The notes under the pieces were generated by a model. The model did no database searches, was not told the origin of the DNA, and worked only from the letters and a program-made list of their open reading frames with translations. The position numbers and the translations under genes were made by a program. Below are positions 27,133-36,760 of a DNA stretch of 64,000 nucleotides, one piece after another. Origin of the DNA: Sphingomonadales bacterium Ga0077557 (lineage in GTDB: Bacteria; Pseudomonadota; Alphaproteobacteria; Sphingomonadales; Sphingomonadaceae); contig LNFI01000030.1 of NCBI GenBank assembly GCA_001464615.1, positions 29,193 to 93,192 of the forward strand. The letters run 5' to 3'. The stretch's first letter is position 1, and each line of letters opens with the position of its first letter.

Positions 27133-27277
27133 CTTACATCCCCCAAGGACTGAGTCGTTCAGTCACGGATACCCCTTCCCGATAGCCAGTGGAACGACAA
27201 ATGACGCCAAGCGTGCTTGTCGCCGTGGTGCCGGTGGCTATGGTTGCTTTGCATTTCCTATCTCAAGGCGCGCTGCC

Positions 27278-28183
27278 ATGGCTGACTCATCGATCGCTAT
27301 CCCCTCATGGACTCCGCCCGCCGACAGCGGCATTGCCATTCGCTGGCAACAGGCAGGCGACCTATCCTTCGAGCTGGCCGAAGCGGGAAGTGGGGACCGC
27401 TTGGCGCTTTGCCTGCACGGCTTTCCCGAGCTGCACTACAGTTGGCGCTTCCAGATTCCGTTGCTGGTGGAACGCGGCTGGCGGGTCTGGGCGCCCAATC
27501 TGCGCGGCTATGGCGGCACTGACCGGCCCGAGGGGGTGGACGCCTATCATATCGACCGGCTGCTGGGCGATGTCGCCGCGCTGATCGACGCGAGTGGTGC
27601 GCGCGAAGTGCTGCTGATCGCGCATGATTGGGGCGCCATCATCGCCTGGCAATTCGCGATCCGCAAAATTCGTCCGCTGGTCGGGCTCGTCATCATGAAT
27701 GTGCCGCACCCGATGCCCTTCAAGCGCGAATTGCGCAAATGGGCGCAATTGCGCGCGAGCTGGTATGTGTTTTTCTTCCAACTGCCGGGCCTGCCCGAAT
27801 GGGCCTTTGGCCGAAACCGCGCCCGCATCATCCGCCGCGCCTTTGTCGGCATGGCGGTGGACAAGAGCCGCTTCCCGAAAGAGGTGACCGATATCTATGC
27901 CGATGCGGCCATGCGCCCCGGCGCGCTGACCGCGATGATCAATTACTACCGCGCGGCCTTCCGCTCGGTCAGCGGCATGACGGCGGGGACCGGCAAGGTG
28001 GATGTGCCCACGCTCATGATCTGGGGTGAGGAAGACACTGCGCTGACGATCGGCTGTGTCGATGGCACGGAGGACTATGTCAGCGATTTCCGCCTCGAAC
28101 GCCTGCCCGGCGTTTCGCACTGGGTGCAGCAGGAAGCGCCGGAAAAGGTGAACGCGATTCTGGCGGACTGGCTTGATCGCTGA
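27278..28183 (+). CDS. Alpha/beta hydrolase, epoxide hydrolase-like
   Basis: A 301-residue alpha/beta hydrolase. Oxyanion motif HGFPELHYSWR, nucleophile Asp in HDWGAIIAWQ, and catalytic His in GVSHWVQQEAP fit the epoxide hydrolase group, which also includes dehalogenase-like enzymes. A cap domain lies between residues about 130 and 215. ATG 27278 is chosen; the very long upstream frame overlaps the divergent gene and lacks family likeness. Substrate unknown. Confidence 0.82.
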   Translation: MADSSIAIPSWTPPADSGIAIRWQQAGDLSFELAEAGSGDRLALCLHGFPELHYSWRFQIPLLVERGWRVWAPNLRGYGGTDRPEGVDAYHIDRLLGDVAALIDASGAREVLLIAHDWGAIIAWQFAIRKIRPLVGLVIMNVPHPMPFKRELRKWAQLRASWYVFFFQLPGLPEWAFGRNRARIIRRAFVGMAVDKSRFPKEVTDIYADAAMRPGALTAMINYYRAAFRSVSGMTAGTGKVDVPTLMIWGEEDTALTIGCVDGTEDYVSDFRLERLPGVSHWVQQEAPEKVNAILADWLDR

Positions 28184-28219
28184 GGCATCACCAATTGCCA
28201 GCACAGGCCAATGTGCGTA

Positions 28220-28231
28220 GATGTACACATC
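28220..28231 (+). promoter_or_regulatory. Palindrome before the ParD-like antitoxin
   Basis: GATGTACACATC, with arms GATGT/ACATC, nested in a wider ATGTG...CACAT pair (28211-28230), sits 18 bases before the antitoxin ATG. It is a candidate autoregulatory operator. Confidence 0.35.
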
Positions 28232-28248
28232 CGTTTCAGGAAGCCTTT

Positions 28249-28506
28249 ATGTCCAGCATGACGATGACGATCCGCGTGCCGACCGACGTCAGTGACAAGC
28301 TCGCGCGCCTGGCCAAGGGCACACGCCGCAGCCGATCCTTCCTGGCTGCAGAAGCGGTTGCAGCCTATGTTGACCGCGAATTGTCAATCATCGATGGGAT
28401 AGAACAGGGCATAGCCGACGTGGCAGCCAGGCGGGTGGTGCCGCATGATATCGCGATGGACCGGGTTGACGCCGTCATCGCCAAAGCGCGCGCCGATCGC
28501 GCGTGA
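28249..28506 (+). CDS. Ribbon-helix-helix antitoxin (ParD/RelB-like)
   Basis: An 85-residue protein with TMTIRVPTDVSDKLARLAKGTRRSRSFLAAEAV, a ribbon-helix-helix DNA-binding domain, and a helical C-terminus with VPHDIAMDRVDAVI that would bind the toxin. ATG 28249 is chosen over the upstream frame, which lacks the domain. The stop overlaps the GTG of the toxin gene. Confidence 0.85.
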   Translation: MSSMTMTIRVPTDVSDKLARLAKGTRRSRSFLAAEAVAAYVDRELSIIDGIEQGIADVAARRVVPHDIAMDRVDAVIAKARADRA

Positions 28507-28805
28507 CGCGAACGGTCGATTGGGCCGAAAGTGCGCTGAGCGACCTGCTCGACCAAATCACCTTCATTGCCGCCGATGATCCCAACGCTGCAGATCGCGT
28601 TGCGCAGGCCATTCGGGCGACGGGCGCGGCGCTTGGCGATTTTGCAACCGGCCATCCGGGGCGGGTGTCGGGCACTTACGAGAAATCAGTACGCGGGCTC
28701 CCTTATATGATTGCTTATGCGATCGGCTCGGACGGCAAGAAAATCCAAATCCTTCGCGTGATCCACACTGCACGGGATTGGCCGGTTGGCGGTTGGCCGC
28801 AATGA
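28503..28805 (+). CDS. RelE/ParE-family toxin
   Basis: A 100-residue protein with the RelE/ParE fold features: WAESALSDLLDQITFIAADDP, ADRVAQAI, and the C-terminal strand pattern VRGLPYMIAYAI...KKIQILRVIHTARDW. It could inhibit gyrase (ParE) or cut mRNA (RelE); the sequence does not decide. Starts with GTG overlapping the antitoxin stop, a standard coupled pair. Confidence 0.85.
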   Translation: MTRTVDWAESALSDLLDQITFIAADDPNAADRVAQAIRATGAALGDFATGHPGRVSGTYEKSVRGLPYMIAYAIGSDGKKIQILRVIHTARDWPVGGWPQ

Positions 28806-28873
28806 CGCCGCCCTAGATCCGTTATGCTGATCGCTTTGCCCTTTTCGCACAGCGCTGCTAGGGCGCGGACATT

Positions 28874-30685
28874 ATGGCAACTCCGCTCGACCGCATCCGC
28901 AATTTCTCCATCATCGCGCATATCGATCACGGCAAGTCCACGCTTGCCGATCGCCTCATCCAGCAGACCGGCGGGCTGACTGCCCGCGAAATGTCGGAAC
29001 AGGTTCTCGATAATATGGATATCGAGAAAGAGCGCGGCATCACCATCAAGGCGCAGACCGTCCGGCTGCAATATGTCGCCAAGGACGGGTTGGAATATGT
29101 CCTTAACCTAATGGACACGCCCGGCCACGTCGATTTCGCCTATGAGGTTAGTCGGAGCCTTGCGGCGTGCGAGGGTGCGCTGTTGGTGGTGGACGCAGCG
29201 CAGGGCGTGGAAGCCCAGACACTCGCCAATGTCTATCAGTCGATCGAGCATGATCACGAGATCGTGCCCGTCATCAACAAGATCGATCTGCCCGCCGCCG
29301 AACCCGAAAAGGTCCGCGCGGAGATCGAGGAAGTAATTGGCCTCGATGCCTCCAACGCGGTGCTGACCAGCGCCAAGTCTGGCATTGGCATAGCCGATGT
29401 GCTCGAGGCGATTGTCACCCGCATCCCGCCGCCCAAGGGCGATGCCGATGCACCGCTCAAGGCAATGCTCATCGATAGCTGGTATGACCCGTATCTCGGC
29501 GTCGTCATTCTTGTCCGCGTGATGGCGGGCACGCTGAAAAAGGGACAGCTCGTCAAGTTTATGGCGACCGGCACCCAGCATCTGATCGACCGAGTCGGCT
29601 GTTTCCGGCCCAAGATCGAGCAGCTGACCGAGCTTGGCGTTGGCGAAATCGGCTTCATCACCGCCCAGATCAAGGAAGTCGCGCAAACCGCCGTCGGCGA
29701 CACCATCACCGACGTAAAACGCCCCGCGCTGGAGGCGCTGCCGGGCTTCAAGCTCGTCCAGCCAGTGGTGTTTTGCGGGCTGTTCCCGGTCGACGCCAAC
29801 GACTTCGACAAATTGCGGGAGAGCATTTCCAAGCTCCGCCTCAACGATGCCAGCTTCAGCTTCGAGATGGAATCGAGCGCCGCGCTTGGCTTCGGCTTCC
29901 GCTGCGGGTTCCTCGGGCTGCTCCATCTGGAAATCATCCAGGAGCGGCTGACCCGCGAATATGACCTCGACCTGATCACCACCGCGCCATCGGTGATCTA
30001 CAAGATCAACCTGACCTATGGCGGCGGCGAAATCGAACTCCACAACCCCGCCGACATGCCCGATCCGACCAAGATCGAAAGCATTTCGGAGCCTTGGATC
30101 GAGGCGGTGATCTATTGCCCCGACGAATATCTCGGCTCGATCCTGAAGCTCTGCCAGGACCGGCGCGGCATCCAGAAAAACCTCACTTATGTCGGTGGTC
30201 GCGCGCAGGTGACCTATGAACTGCCGCTCAACGAAGTCGTGTTCGATTTCTACGACCGGCTGAAGTCGATCTCACGCGGCTATGCCAGCTTCGACTATCA
30301 CCAGATCGGCTACCGCGAGGGTGACCTCGTCAAGATGAGCATCATGGTCAATTCGGAGGCCGTCGATGCACTCAGCATGATCGTCCACCGTGGCACGGCG
30401 GAAAGCCGGGGCAGGGGCATGTGCGAGCGGCTGAAGGACCTGATCCCGCGCCATCTGTTCAAAATCCCGATCCAGGCGGCAATCGGCGGCAAGGTTATTG
30501 CCCGCGAGACGATCGCGGCACTCCGCAAGGACGTGACCGCCAAATGCTATGGCGGCGACGCCAGCCGCAAACGCAAGCTGCTCGACAAGCAGAAAGAGGG
30601 CAAGAAGCGGATGCGCGAATATGGTTCGGTCAGCATCCCGCAAGAGGCGTTTATCGCGGCGTTGCGGATGGGGGATGAGGGGTAG
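28874..30685 (+). CDS. lepA: Elongation factor 4 (translational GTPase LepA)
   Basis: A 603-residue GTPase that acts on stalled or initiating ribosomes. G1 is [10 protein letters not shown]2 region [12 protein letters not shown]3 DTPGHVDF, G4 NKIDLP and G5 SAKSG; the C-terminal domain unique to LepA ends with [28 protein letters not shown]. Length and motifs are normal. It stands alone between a toxin-antitoxin pair and a convergent porin gene. Confidence 0.97.
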   Translation: MATPLDRIRNFSIIAHIDHGKSTLADRLIQQTGGLTAREMSEQVLDNMDIEKERGITIKAQTVRLQYVAKDGLEYVLNLMDTPGHVDFAYEVSRSLAACEGALLVVDAAQGVEAQTLANVYQSIEHDHEIVPVINKIDLPAAEPEKVRAEIEEVIGLDASNAVLTSAKSGIGIADVLEAIVTRIPPPKGDADAPLKAMLIDSWYDPYLGVVILVRVMAGTLKKGQLVKFMATGTQHLIDRVGCFRPKIEQLTELGVGEIGFITAQIKEVAQTAVGDTITDVKRPALEALPGFKLVQPVVFCGLFPVDANDFDKLRESISKLRLNDASFSFEMESSAALGFGFRCGFLGLLHLEIIQERLTREYDLDLITTAPSVIYKINLTYGGGEIELHNPADMPDPTKIESISEPWIEAVIYCPDEYLGSILKLCQDRRGIQKNLTYVGGRAQVTYELPLNEVVFDFYDRLKSISRGYASFDYHQIGYREGDLVKMSIMVNSEAVDALSMIVHRGTAESRGRGMCERLKDLIPRHLFKIPIQAAIGGKVIARETIAALRKDVTAKCYGGDASRKRKLLDKQKEGKKRMREYGSVSIPQEAFIAALRMGDEG

Positions 30686-30692
30686 CGCGCGG

Positions 30693-32012
30693 TTACAATG
30701 TCAGCGTCATTTCCGTGAATCCGTAATTGGTGTCGCCCGTCGCGGGCGCATCTGCGGCTTCGGTCAGGAATCCGCCTTTGAACAACTGCGTATAGCCCGC
30801 CGATAGCCGCACGCGTTTGGGAACCAACCAGTATCGCGCCCGCATGTCGATTTGCGTGCCCGCATAGCGCCCCGCTCGACCCGCCGGATCGCGCACGCCG
30901 GTGGCGCCGAAGCTGTCGCGCGGTTCGGCCAGCCAGAGCGGGCGGGCAGCGAGATAGCCGTCCCAGCGCTTGCCGGGGCTGACTTCAGCGCGTGCCTCGA
31001 CGCTGATCAGATTTTGGCGGCTTATGGCGCCATAGAGGCTGGTCGGGCCGAATTCGAACACCCGCGCGCCAAACAGCGTGTCGAAGCGGGTGTATTGCCC
31101 CCCCGGGCGGTCGCCGCTGCCATAATCGACCGCAATGGCCAGGCGCGGCTTCCAGGGCGATTGAAACGTCTCGCCGATATGACCATGCACCGCCCAGGCG
31201 AAGACGGGCAGGGCGGTGACGTCGCTCGCGGCGGTGGTGGCATGCGTGGTGCCGCCTTGCCAGATGCCCTCCACCTCGAAATCGACTTGGCCCGGCGCTG
31301 GCCGTCGCACCACGCGCACGCCGGGTACCCATAGTCGCCGGTCGCGGGTCAGGATGCCGGGCGCATCATGTTCAGCAAGCCGATAAAGATAGGCTTCTAT
31401 TGCGGTCCCGTTGATCGGGCGGCTGGTGAAGATGCCGCCGAAAAACTGCACGCTGATCGATTCCCGGTCGAGCGCGACGCCCGCTGACCTTATGCCATCG
31501 CGGTCGTCCGGCAGGCGTGATTGCGGTACTGTCCAGAACAGTGTGGCCGTGTCGCCCGCCTTTGACCTCAGGTCGAAGCGCGCACCCGTGAAGGCATTGG
31601 TGGTGTTGCGATAGACCGACCGCGCGACCAGCCGCCGCGACCCGAGATCGAGCGTGAAGCGACCAAACTGCCCCTGGAAATGGTCGCTGAAATCGGTCTT
31701 GAGATACGCCTGGACGGGCTCCAGCGCGTTGACCTCGGTCGTGGCTATCGACGATAGCGTTCGCTGGAAATAGCTGCGGCTGTCGAACAATTCGCCGCCG
31801 ATCACCAAAGGTCCGGCATCATAATCGGCGGCAACGATGGTCCGCAGCAGCAACGCGGTATCGTCGGCGGGGGTGTTGGGGCGAAATTGGCCATCGATCG
31901 CCTCGACTCGGGCACGGATCGACAAGTCGATGGTCAGCGCGCCGTCCTTGGCGGCAGCGGGAATGGTGGTGCAGCCAGCCAGCAGTGCCGATGTCCAAAT
32001 CCACCACCGCAT
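30693..32012 (-). CDS. Alginate-export-type outer membrane beta-barrel protein
   Basis: A 439-residue protein with signal sequence MRWWIWTSALLAGCTTIPAAA (a possible lipobox LAGC overlaps the signal, but cleavage after AAA is equally likely). The remainder shows alternating beta strands typical of a large barrel, with AlgE/alginate-export features such as YDAGPLVIGGELFDSRSY, FGRFTLDLGSRRL and a C-terminal strand ending FTEMTLTL. Start at 32012 is preferred; Met at 32036 is an alternative. Divergent from modA. Substrate unknown. Confidence 0.75.
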   Translation of the reverse strand: MRWWIWTSALLAGCTTIPAAAKDGALTIDLSIRARVEAIDGQFRPNTPADDTALLLRTIVAADYDAGPLVIGGELFDSRSYFQRTLSSIATTEVNALEPVQAYLKTDFSDHFQGQFGRFTLDLGSRRLVARSVYRNTTNAFTGARFDLRSKAGDTATLFWTVPQSRLPDDRDGIRSAGVALDRESISVQFFGGIFTSRPINGTAIEAYLYRLAEHDAPGILTRDRRLWVPGVRVVRRPAPGQVDFEVEGIWQGGTTHATTAASDVTALPVFAWAVHGHIGETFQSPWKPRLAIAVDYGSGDRPGGQYTRFDTLFGARVFEFGPTSLYGAISRQNLISVEARAEVSPGKRWDGYLAARPLWLAEPRDSFGATGVRDPAGRAGRYAGTQIDMRARYWLVPKRVRLSAGYTQLFKGGFLTEAADAPATGDTNYGFTEMTLTL

Positions 32013-32097
32013 CTTTCGTTTCCCCGGTCCTCGCATGGGCTGGTCTCGCTCACCAAGTGCTATATACGATGGGGAATAGCAACGGGAGTTGGTCGAC

Positions 32098-32865
32098 GTG
32101 CGCAGGCTGATCAAATTCGTAGTGATAATGACATTGGTCGGGACTGGCGCGCCTGCGATGGCAGCAGATCGAATCGCCCCCCTGATCCTCGCTGCTGCCT
32201 CGCTGCAGGAATCGATGAGCGCCGCAGCCGATGCCTGGGCGCGCCGGGGGCACCCGCGCCCGCTCATCTCTTTCGCCGCGTCGTCAGCCTTGGCGCGACA
32301 GGTCGCTGCGGGCGCCCCTGCCGACCTGTTTGTGTCGGCCGATGAGACTTGGATGGACGATCTCGCCAAGCGATCGCTGATCGTACCGACAACGCGGGTG
32401 TCGTTCCTCGGCAATCGCTTAGTGATCGTGGCGCCTGCAGCGAGCAAGGCCCGCCTAGATTTCCGTAATCCCGCTCGGCTGGTCGCAACCCTTGCGGCGG
32501 GGCCGCTGGCGATGGCCGACACCGACGCTGTCCCAGCGGGCAAATATGGTCGCGCCGCGCTGCAGAAGCTGGGCGTCTGGAACGCGGTGTCGCCCAGGGT
32601 CGTGCGTGCTGAAAATGTCCGCGCGGCGCTGGCGCTGGTTGAACGCGGTGTCGCCCCACTCGGAATTATCTATGCGACCGATGCCAGAGCATCGAAGGCG
32701 GTGCGCGTGGTCGCTGTATTTCCAACCAACAGCTATCCAGCGATCAGCTATCCTGTCGCGCGCCTAAAGGCGTCGACCAATCCGGAAGGGGAGGGCTTTC
32801 GCCGCTTCCTGGCTTCGCGCGAGGGAAAGGCCATTTTCGTACGCTATGGTTTCAGCGTACGCTGA
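32098..32865 (+). CDS. modA: Molybdate ABC transporter substrate-binding protein
   Basis: A 255-residue periplasmic binding protein with signal RRLIKFVVIMTLVGTGAPAMA, then LILAAASLQESM, FAASSALARQVAAGAPADLFVSADETWMDDL and the later YGRAALQKLGVW, all typical of ModA. GTG 32098 has GGAG nine bases upstream; a TTG at 32089 touches that ribosome binding site and is rejected. First gene of modABC. Confidence 0.93.
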   Translation: MRRLIKFVVIMTLVGTGAPAMAADRIAPLILAAASLQESMSAAADAWARRGHPRPLISFAASSALARQVAAGAPADLFVSADETWMDDLAKRSLIVPTTRVSFLGNRLVIVAPAASKARLDFRNPARLVATLAAGPLAMADTDAVPAGKYGRAALQKLGVWNAVSPRVVRAENVRAALALVERGVAPLGIIYATDARASKAVRVVAVFPTNSYPAISYPVARLKASTNPEGEGFRRFLASREGKAIFVRYGFSVR

Positions 32866-32869
32866 CGCG

Positions 32870-33559
32870 ATGTTGTCTGCCGCTGATTGGGCCATCATCT
32901 GGCTAACGTTACAGGTTGGCGGCGTGGCGATGGCTGCCATGCTGCCAATCGCGTTCGCGCTTGCCTGGATTTTGGCGCGCACCAGTTTTCCGGGCAAAAT
33001 TATCCTTGATGGCATTGTGCATTTGCCGCTGGTGCTGCCGCCAGTGGTGACTGGCTGGTTGCTGCTGCTGGCCTTTGCGCCCAACGGGCCGATTGGCGGC
33101 TGGTTGCAGGCATGGTTCGGGATCAGCGTGTTGTTTCGGTGGACCGGGGCGGCGATTGCCGCTGGCGTGATGGCACTGCCGCTGATGGTGCGCGCGATGC
33201 GGCTGTCGATCGAGGCCGTTGACCAGCGGCTCGAAAGCGCGGCGCGGACCTTGGGGGCAGGGCGCTGGCATGCTTTCCGCACGATCACGTTGCCGCTCAG
33301 CATGCCGGGCATCCTGGCCGGGCTAGTGCTGGGTTTCGCGCGATCGATCGGCGAGTTTGGTGCGACGATCACCTTTGTCTCCAACGTGCCGGGCCAGACG
33401 CAAACCCTGCCGCTGGCCATTTATGGCGCGCTCCAATTGCCAGATGGCGAGGCGGTGGTCGTCCGCCTTGCGCTGGTATCCGTGGCCTTGTCGCTGGCGG
33501 CACTGGTCGGGTCAGAGCTGTTGGCGCGGCGCAGCGGGCGGGGGCTGCATGTCCTTTGA
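32870..33559 (+). CDS. modB: Molybdate ABC transporter permease
   Basis: A 229-residue permease with five to six membrane helices and the cytoplasmic EAA loop as ESAARTLGAGRWHAFRTITLP. LVLPPVVTGWLLL and SIGEFGATITF are hallmarks of ModB. ATG 32870, four bases after modA, is chosen; the end overlaps modC by 11 bases. Confidence 0.93.
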   Translation: MLSAADWAIIWLTLQVGGVAMAAMLPIAFALAWILARTSFPGKIILDGIVHLPLVLPPVVTGWLLLLAFAPNGPIGGWLQAWFGISVLFRWTGAAIAAGVMALPLMVRAMRLSIEAVDQRLESAARTLGAGRWHAFRTITLPLSMPGILAGLVLGFARSIGEFGATITFVSNVPGQTQTLPLAIYGALQLPDGEAVVVRLALVSVALSLAALVGSELLARRSGRGLHVL

Positions 33560-34169
33560 TGTCGATATCACGGCGCGGGTCGGCGATACCGATGTCGCGG
33601 TCCGGCTGATGCCAGTGGATGGGCTGACGATCTTGTTCGGCCCGTCGGGGGTCGGCAAAACCAGCGTGCTCAACATGATCGCCGGCCTGCGGCGCCCCGA
33701 TCGCGGGCACGTGGTTGTTGCCGGAAGCCGCTTATTCGACGCCGCCTGCGGCATTGATCGTCCCGTGCCCGAACGCCGTGCAGGCTATGTCTTTCAGGAA
33801 CCGCGCCTCTTCCCGCATCTGCGCGTGGGGGCCAATCTGCTTTATGGGCAAGCGCTCGCCCCGGTTGCGGATCACTGGATTGACCTGCCGACGGTGACGG
33901 CTTTTTTGGGCATTGGCCATCTGCTTGATCGCTGGCCGCGCAGCTTGTCGGGCGGCGAAGCGCGGCGGGTGGCGATTGGGCGGGCGCTGCTGGCCGCGCC
34001 GCGCTTTTTGTTGCTCGACGAGCCGCTGTCGTCGCTCGATCGGCCGCGTCGAGAAGAAGTGATGACCGCGATTGAGCATATCCGCGACGTGCTCAAACTG
34101 CCAATCCTGATGGTCACGCATGATCACCAGGAAGCCGAACGGCTCGGTACCCAGATTATCGAAATGTAA
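33549..34169 (+). CDS. modC: Molybdate ABC transporter ATP-binding protein, short form
   Basis: A 206-residue ABC ATPase with Walker A GPSGVGKTS, Q loop VFQEPRLFPHL, signature LSGGEARRVA, Walker B FLLLDEPLSSL and the H-loop His in MVTHDHQEAE. It ends soon after the ATPase core (LGTQIIEM), lacking the C-terminal Mop/TOBE molybdate-sensing domain present in the roughly 350-residue E. coli-type ModC. That absence implies no molybdate trans-inhibition at this protein. Followed by a strong hairpin. Confidence 0.9.
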   Translation: MSFDVDITARVGDTDVAVRLMPVDGLTILFGPSGVGKTSVLNMIAGLRRPDRGHVVVAGSRLFDAACGIDRPVPERRAGYVFQEPRLFPHLRVGANLLYGQALAPVADHWIDLPTVTAFLGIGHLLDRWPRSLSGGEARRVAIGRALLAAPRFLLLDEPLSSLDRPRREEVMTAIEHIRDVLKLPILMVTHDHQEAERLGTQIIEM

Positions 34170-34180
34170 CCAACGAAAAG

Positions 34181-34249
34181 GGGCCGCCGCCCCAGAACCA
34201 GGGACCCATGCGGGGGCATGGTTCACTGGTTCTTTTTGGGCGACGGCCC
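34181..34249. terminator. Long hairpin between modC and the TonB receptor gene
   Basis: Left arm 34181-34201 (GGGCCGCCGCCCCAGAACCAG, 21 bases by position) pairs with 34226-34249 with a small bulge, around an inner CCATGC/GCATGG pair. T-runs lie at the right arm and A-runs before the left one. It separates two convergent genes and is likely a bidirectional terminator, longer than needed. Confidence 0.6.
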
Positions 34250-34269
34250 GCCAGGAGGCGATTAACCGA

Positions 34270-36570
34270 TTAGAAGCCCAATCGCGCCTGCACGCCAACA
34301 ATCCGTGGTTCGTTGATGAAGCCCGTCAGGTTGTTGAAATCAATCGCGCTGACACTGCGGATCTGGTTGGTGACGTTGCGCACAAAGACGCCGACATCAA
34401 GCTTGTTGTCGAGCTTATAGCCCAGTTTCAGGCCGCCCTCGAGCAACGAGCGCCCGCGGAACTCGACTGCCTCATACAGGAAATAGTTGATTGAGCTGCG
34501 GAAGGCCCAGTCCGTGAAGAGATAGACTTCACCGCTGCCCACCGGCACAGCATAACGCCCCGTCCAGTTGACAACAAAGCGCGGCGCCTGGGGCAGATCA
34601 TTGCCGTTGATCCGGGCAAGACCAGCAACGACAGGATCAGTTGGAGTGCAGACCCCCGATCCGCATGGCGCGACGCCAATCGTCGGATCGCGCAATTCGG
34701 TGAAGTTGTAGCTGCCGCTCGCCGTCAGCACCAACGCGGGGATGGGGCGTGCCTCGAACTCCGCTTCAACGCCGTACCCCACCGCATTGGCGGCAGACAG
34801 CAACCGCGTCGAGTTTGACGCGCCGCCGACAGCGGTGATCTGCAGATCGTCGGTGCTCCAATAATAGCCATCAAGCGCGAAGCGCAGCGTCTGATCCGGC
34901 GTCGCCCCCTTAATGCCGGCTTCACCCGAAATCGTCGTCTGCTTCGGCGCGACCACGGGCACGCTGCCAAAGGTCACGCGATCCTGGATCGCTGGCCCCT
35001 GATAGCCGGTGGCAACGCGTGCGTAGACGCTCACATCGGAGGTAACGGCATAAGTGCCGCTGACATCCCAGGTGAACTCGCCATCATTGGTGCGCGTGCG
35101 GATCGGCAGGCGCAGGCCAAAGATGATTGGCGAGCCGCCCGGCGTCCGGTCCGTGATCAGATCGTCGCGGTCGTCATGTGAATAACGGCCACCGGCACGC
35201 AGCGTCAGCTTGTCGGTCGCCTTATATTCGACCGAGGCGAAGACGCCGTAATTCTCATTGCTGTTGCGATGATCGATGAACGAATTCAGATCGCGCGCGC
35301 GCGACCCAGTGGTTGGGAAATTATAGTTGAATTCGGCATAATTCAGCTTCTGGTTGAAATAATACAGCCCGCCCTGTGCGCGGAAGCCGCCAAATTCATC
35401 GGACGCGAAACGCAATTCCTGGCTGAATTCTTCCGGGCGGGTAAGGCCACCGGTATTGACGGGGAAAAGTGCGCGATTGAGGCCAACCGGCGGGAAGGCA
35501 TAGGTGTTGCCGCCATCGATGTCGCCGGTGCTTTCAACACGCGCCTTTTCAAAAGCGGTCACCGAATAAAAAGTGCCGACGCCGTCGACATGATAATCGA
35601 GCTTCAGGTTGATGCCCCATTGCGTCAGCGACTGGCTGGTATAGCCGTCGAGCGCGACGCGGTCGGGCCGGAAACCGGCGGAGAAATTGTTGCTGCCCTG
35701 CTGGATCGCCCCGGCCCGGAAGACGCGCGGCGTGCCATCAAGATCGCGGCCATGCACGTTCAGCAACGCGTTGAAATCGTCGCTATGATAGGCGATCTGG
35801 AAGCGACCGGCCAGGTCAGTATAGCCCTCCAGCATGCGGTTCGCATTGCCGGTGGTCGATGTGTTGGTGATCCAGTTGTCACGGCGCTGCAAAATGCCCG
35901 ATGCGCGGAACGAGAAACCGCCACCAATCGGACCGCCAACAGCCGCCTCGGCATTGACGGTGTTATAGGTCGCCCAGGAAGCGCTGCCATAGCCCGACCA
36001 GACATCGCGTGGCGCAGCCGAGGTCAGCTTGACGACGCCTGCTGGCGTGTTGCGGCCGAACAAGGTGCCCTGCGGCCCGCGCAACACTTCAACATTGGCG
36101 AGATCGAAGACCGGGAAGGATTTCAGGAACGGGCTTTCCAGCGCGACGCCATCATACACCACCGACACCGGCTGGGCGGCGTTGGGATCGAAATCGGTAT
36201 TGCCCAGGCCGCGAATGTAAAAGCGGGGGAAGGTGCGGCCAAAGGACGATTCGATGTTCAGGCTGGGCGTGCGGCCCGACAGGAAGCGGATATCAAGCCC
36301 GCTCGAATTGATCGTATCCAGCGTCGCGCCCGACAGCGACGTCACCGCGATCGGGACGTCCTTGCTCAATTCTTCACGGCGCGTGGCGGTAACGGTGATC
36401 GGGGGCAGGCCGTCATCGCTCTCATCGGCTTGCGCTGGGGCGACAACAGGAGCTGCGGGGGCCGGATCGGCTGCCAGCGCTGGCGTTGCCGCCATGGCAA
36501 GGATCAGGAACGACGCGCCGCAAGAAAGCGAGCGGGCAAAGCGGCGGTTCGATAAAGGCATGGCAGACAT
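34270..36570 (-). CDS. TonB-dependent outer membrane receptor
   Basis: A 766-residue receptor with signal peptide ending ATPALAA, then a TonB-box-like PITVTATRREE, plug motifs (FYIRGLGNTDF, VYDGVAL, VEVLRGPQGTLFGRNTPAG) and a barrel ending in aromatic GVQARLGF. It belongs to the large sphingomonad group of receptors with unknown carbohydrate, aromatic or siderophore ligands. GGGGGAA lies just before ATG 36570. An AraC regulator is next to it. It lies outside the lasso island and is not part of it on present evidence. Confidence 0.9.
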   Translation of the reverse strand: MSAMPLSNRRFARSLSCGASFLILAMAATPALAADPAPAAPVVAPAQADESDDGLPPITVTATRREELSKDVPIAVTSLSGATLDTINSSGLDIRFLSGRTPSLNIESSFGRTFPRFYIRGLGNTDFDPNAAQPVSVVYDGVALESPFLKSFPVFDLANVEVLRGPQGTLFGRNTPAGVVKLTSAAPRDVWSGYGSASWATYNTVNAEAAVGGPIGGGFSFRASGILQRRDNWITNTSTTGNANRMLEGYTDLAGRFQIAYHSDDFNALLNVHGRDLDGTPRVFRAGAIQQGSNNFSAGFRPDRVALDGYTSQSLTQWGINLKLDYHVDGVGTFYSVTAFEKARVESTGDIDGGNTYAFPPVGLNRALFPVNTGGLTRPEEFSQELRFASDEFGGFRAQGGLYYFNQKLNYAEFNYNFPTTGSRARDLNSFIDHRNSNENYGVFASVEYKATDKLTLRAGGRYSHDDRDDLITDRTPGGSPIIFGLRLPIRTRTNDGEFTWDVSGTYAVTSDVSVYARVATGYQGPAIQDRVTFGSVPVVAPKQTTISGEAGIKGATPDQTLRFALDGYYWSTDDLQITAVGGASNSTRLLSAANAVGYGVEAEFEARPIPALVLTASGSYNFTELRDPTIGVAPCGSGVCTPTDPVVAGLARINGNDLPQAPRFVVNWTGRYAVPVGSGEVYLFTDWAFRSSINYFLYEAVEFRGRSLLEGGLKLGYKLDNKLDVGVFVRNVTNQIRSVSAIDFNNLTGFINEPRIVGVQARLGF

Positions 36571-36760
36571 GATTCCCCCGATGAAAAAGACAGCATCCTC
36601 CCCGTCATCCGTGTGACCCGGATTGTCCGTCGTTCGGTAACATAGTTGTCACGACACTCAAGATGGGGCCAGCGACACTGCGTGAAATAGATGTGGATAG
36701 TTGCTGCCATGCACCACTGCCACGCGTTGGGGGGGCGCCTGGATCGGTTACTTGCCAGCA

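Noticed and set aside
26747..27277. Extended N-terminus of the epoxide-hydrolase-like gene
   Set aside because: The extension overlaps the divergent CsgG-like gene, is low in family likeness, and ATG 27278 starts a typical hydrolase.
32055..32075. ModE-like box before modA (CTATATAC)
   Set aside because: Only a partial half-site; no second half-site at the correct spacing.
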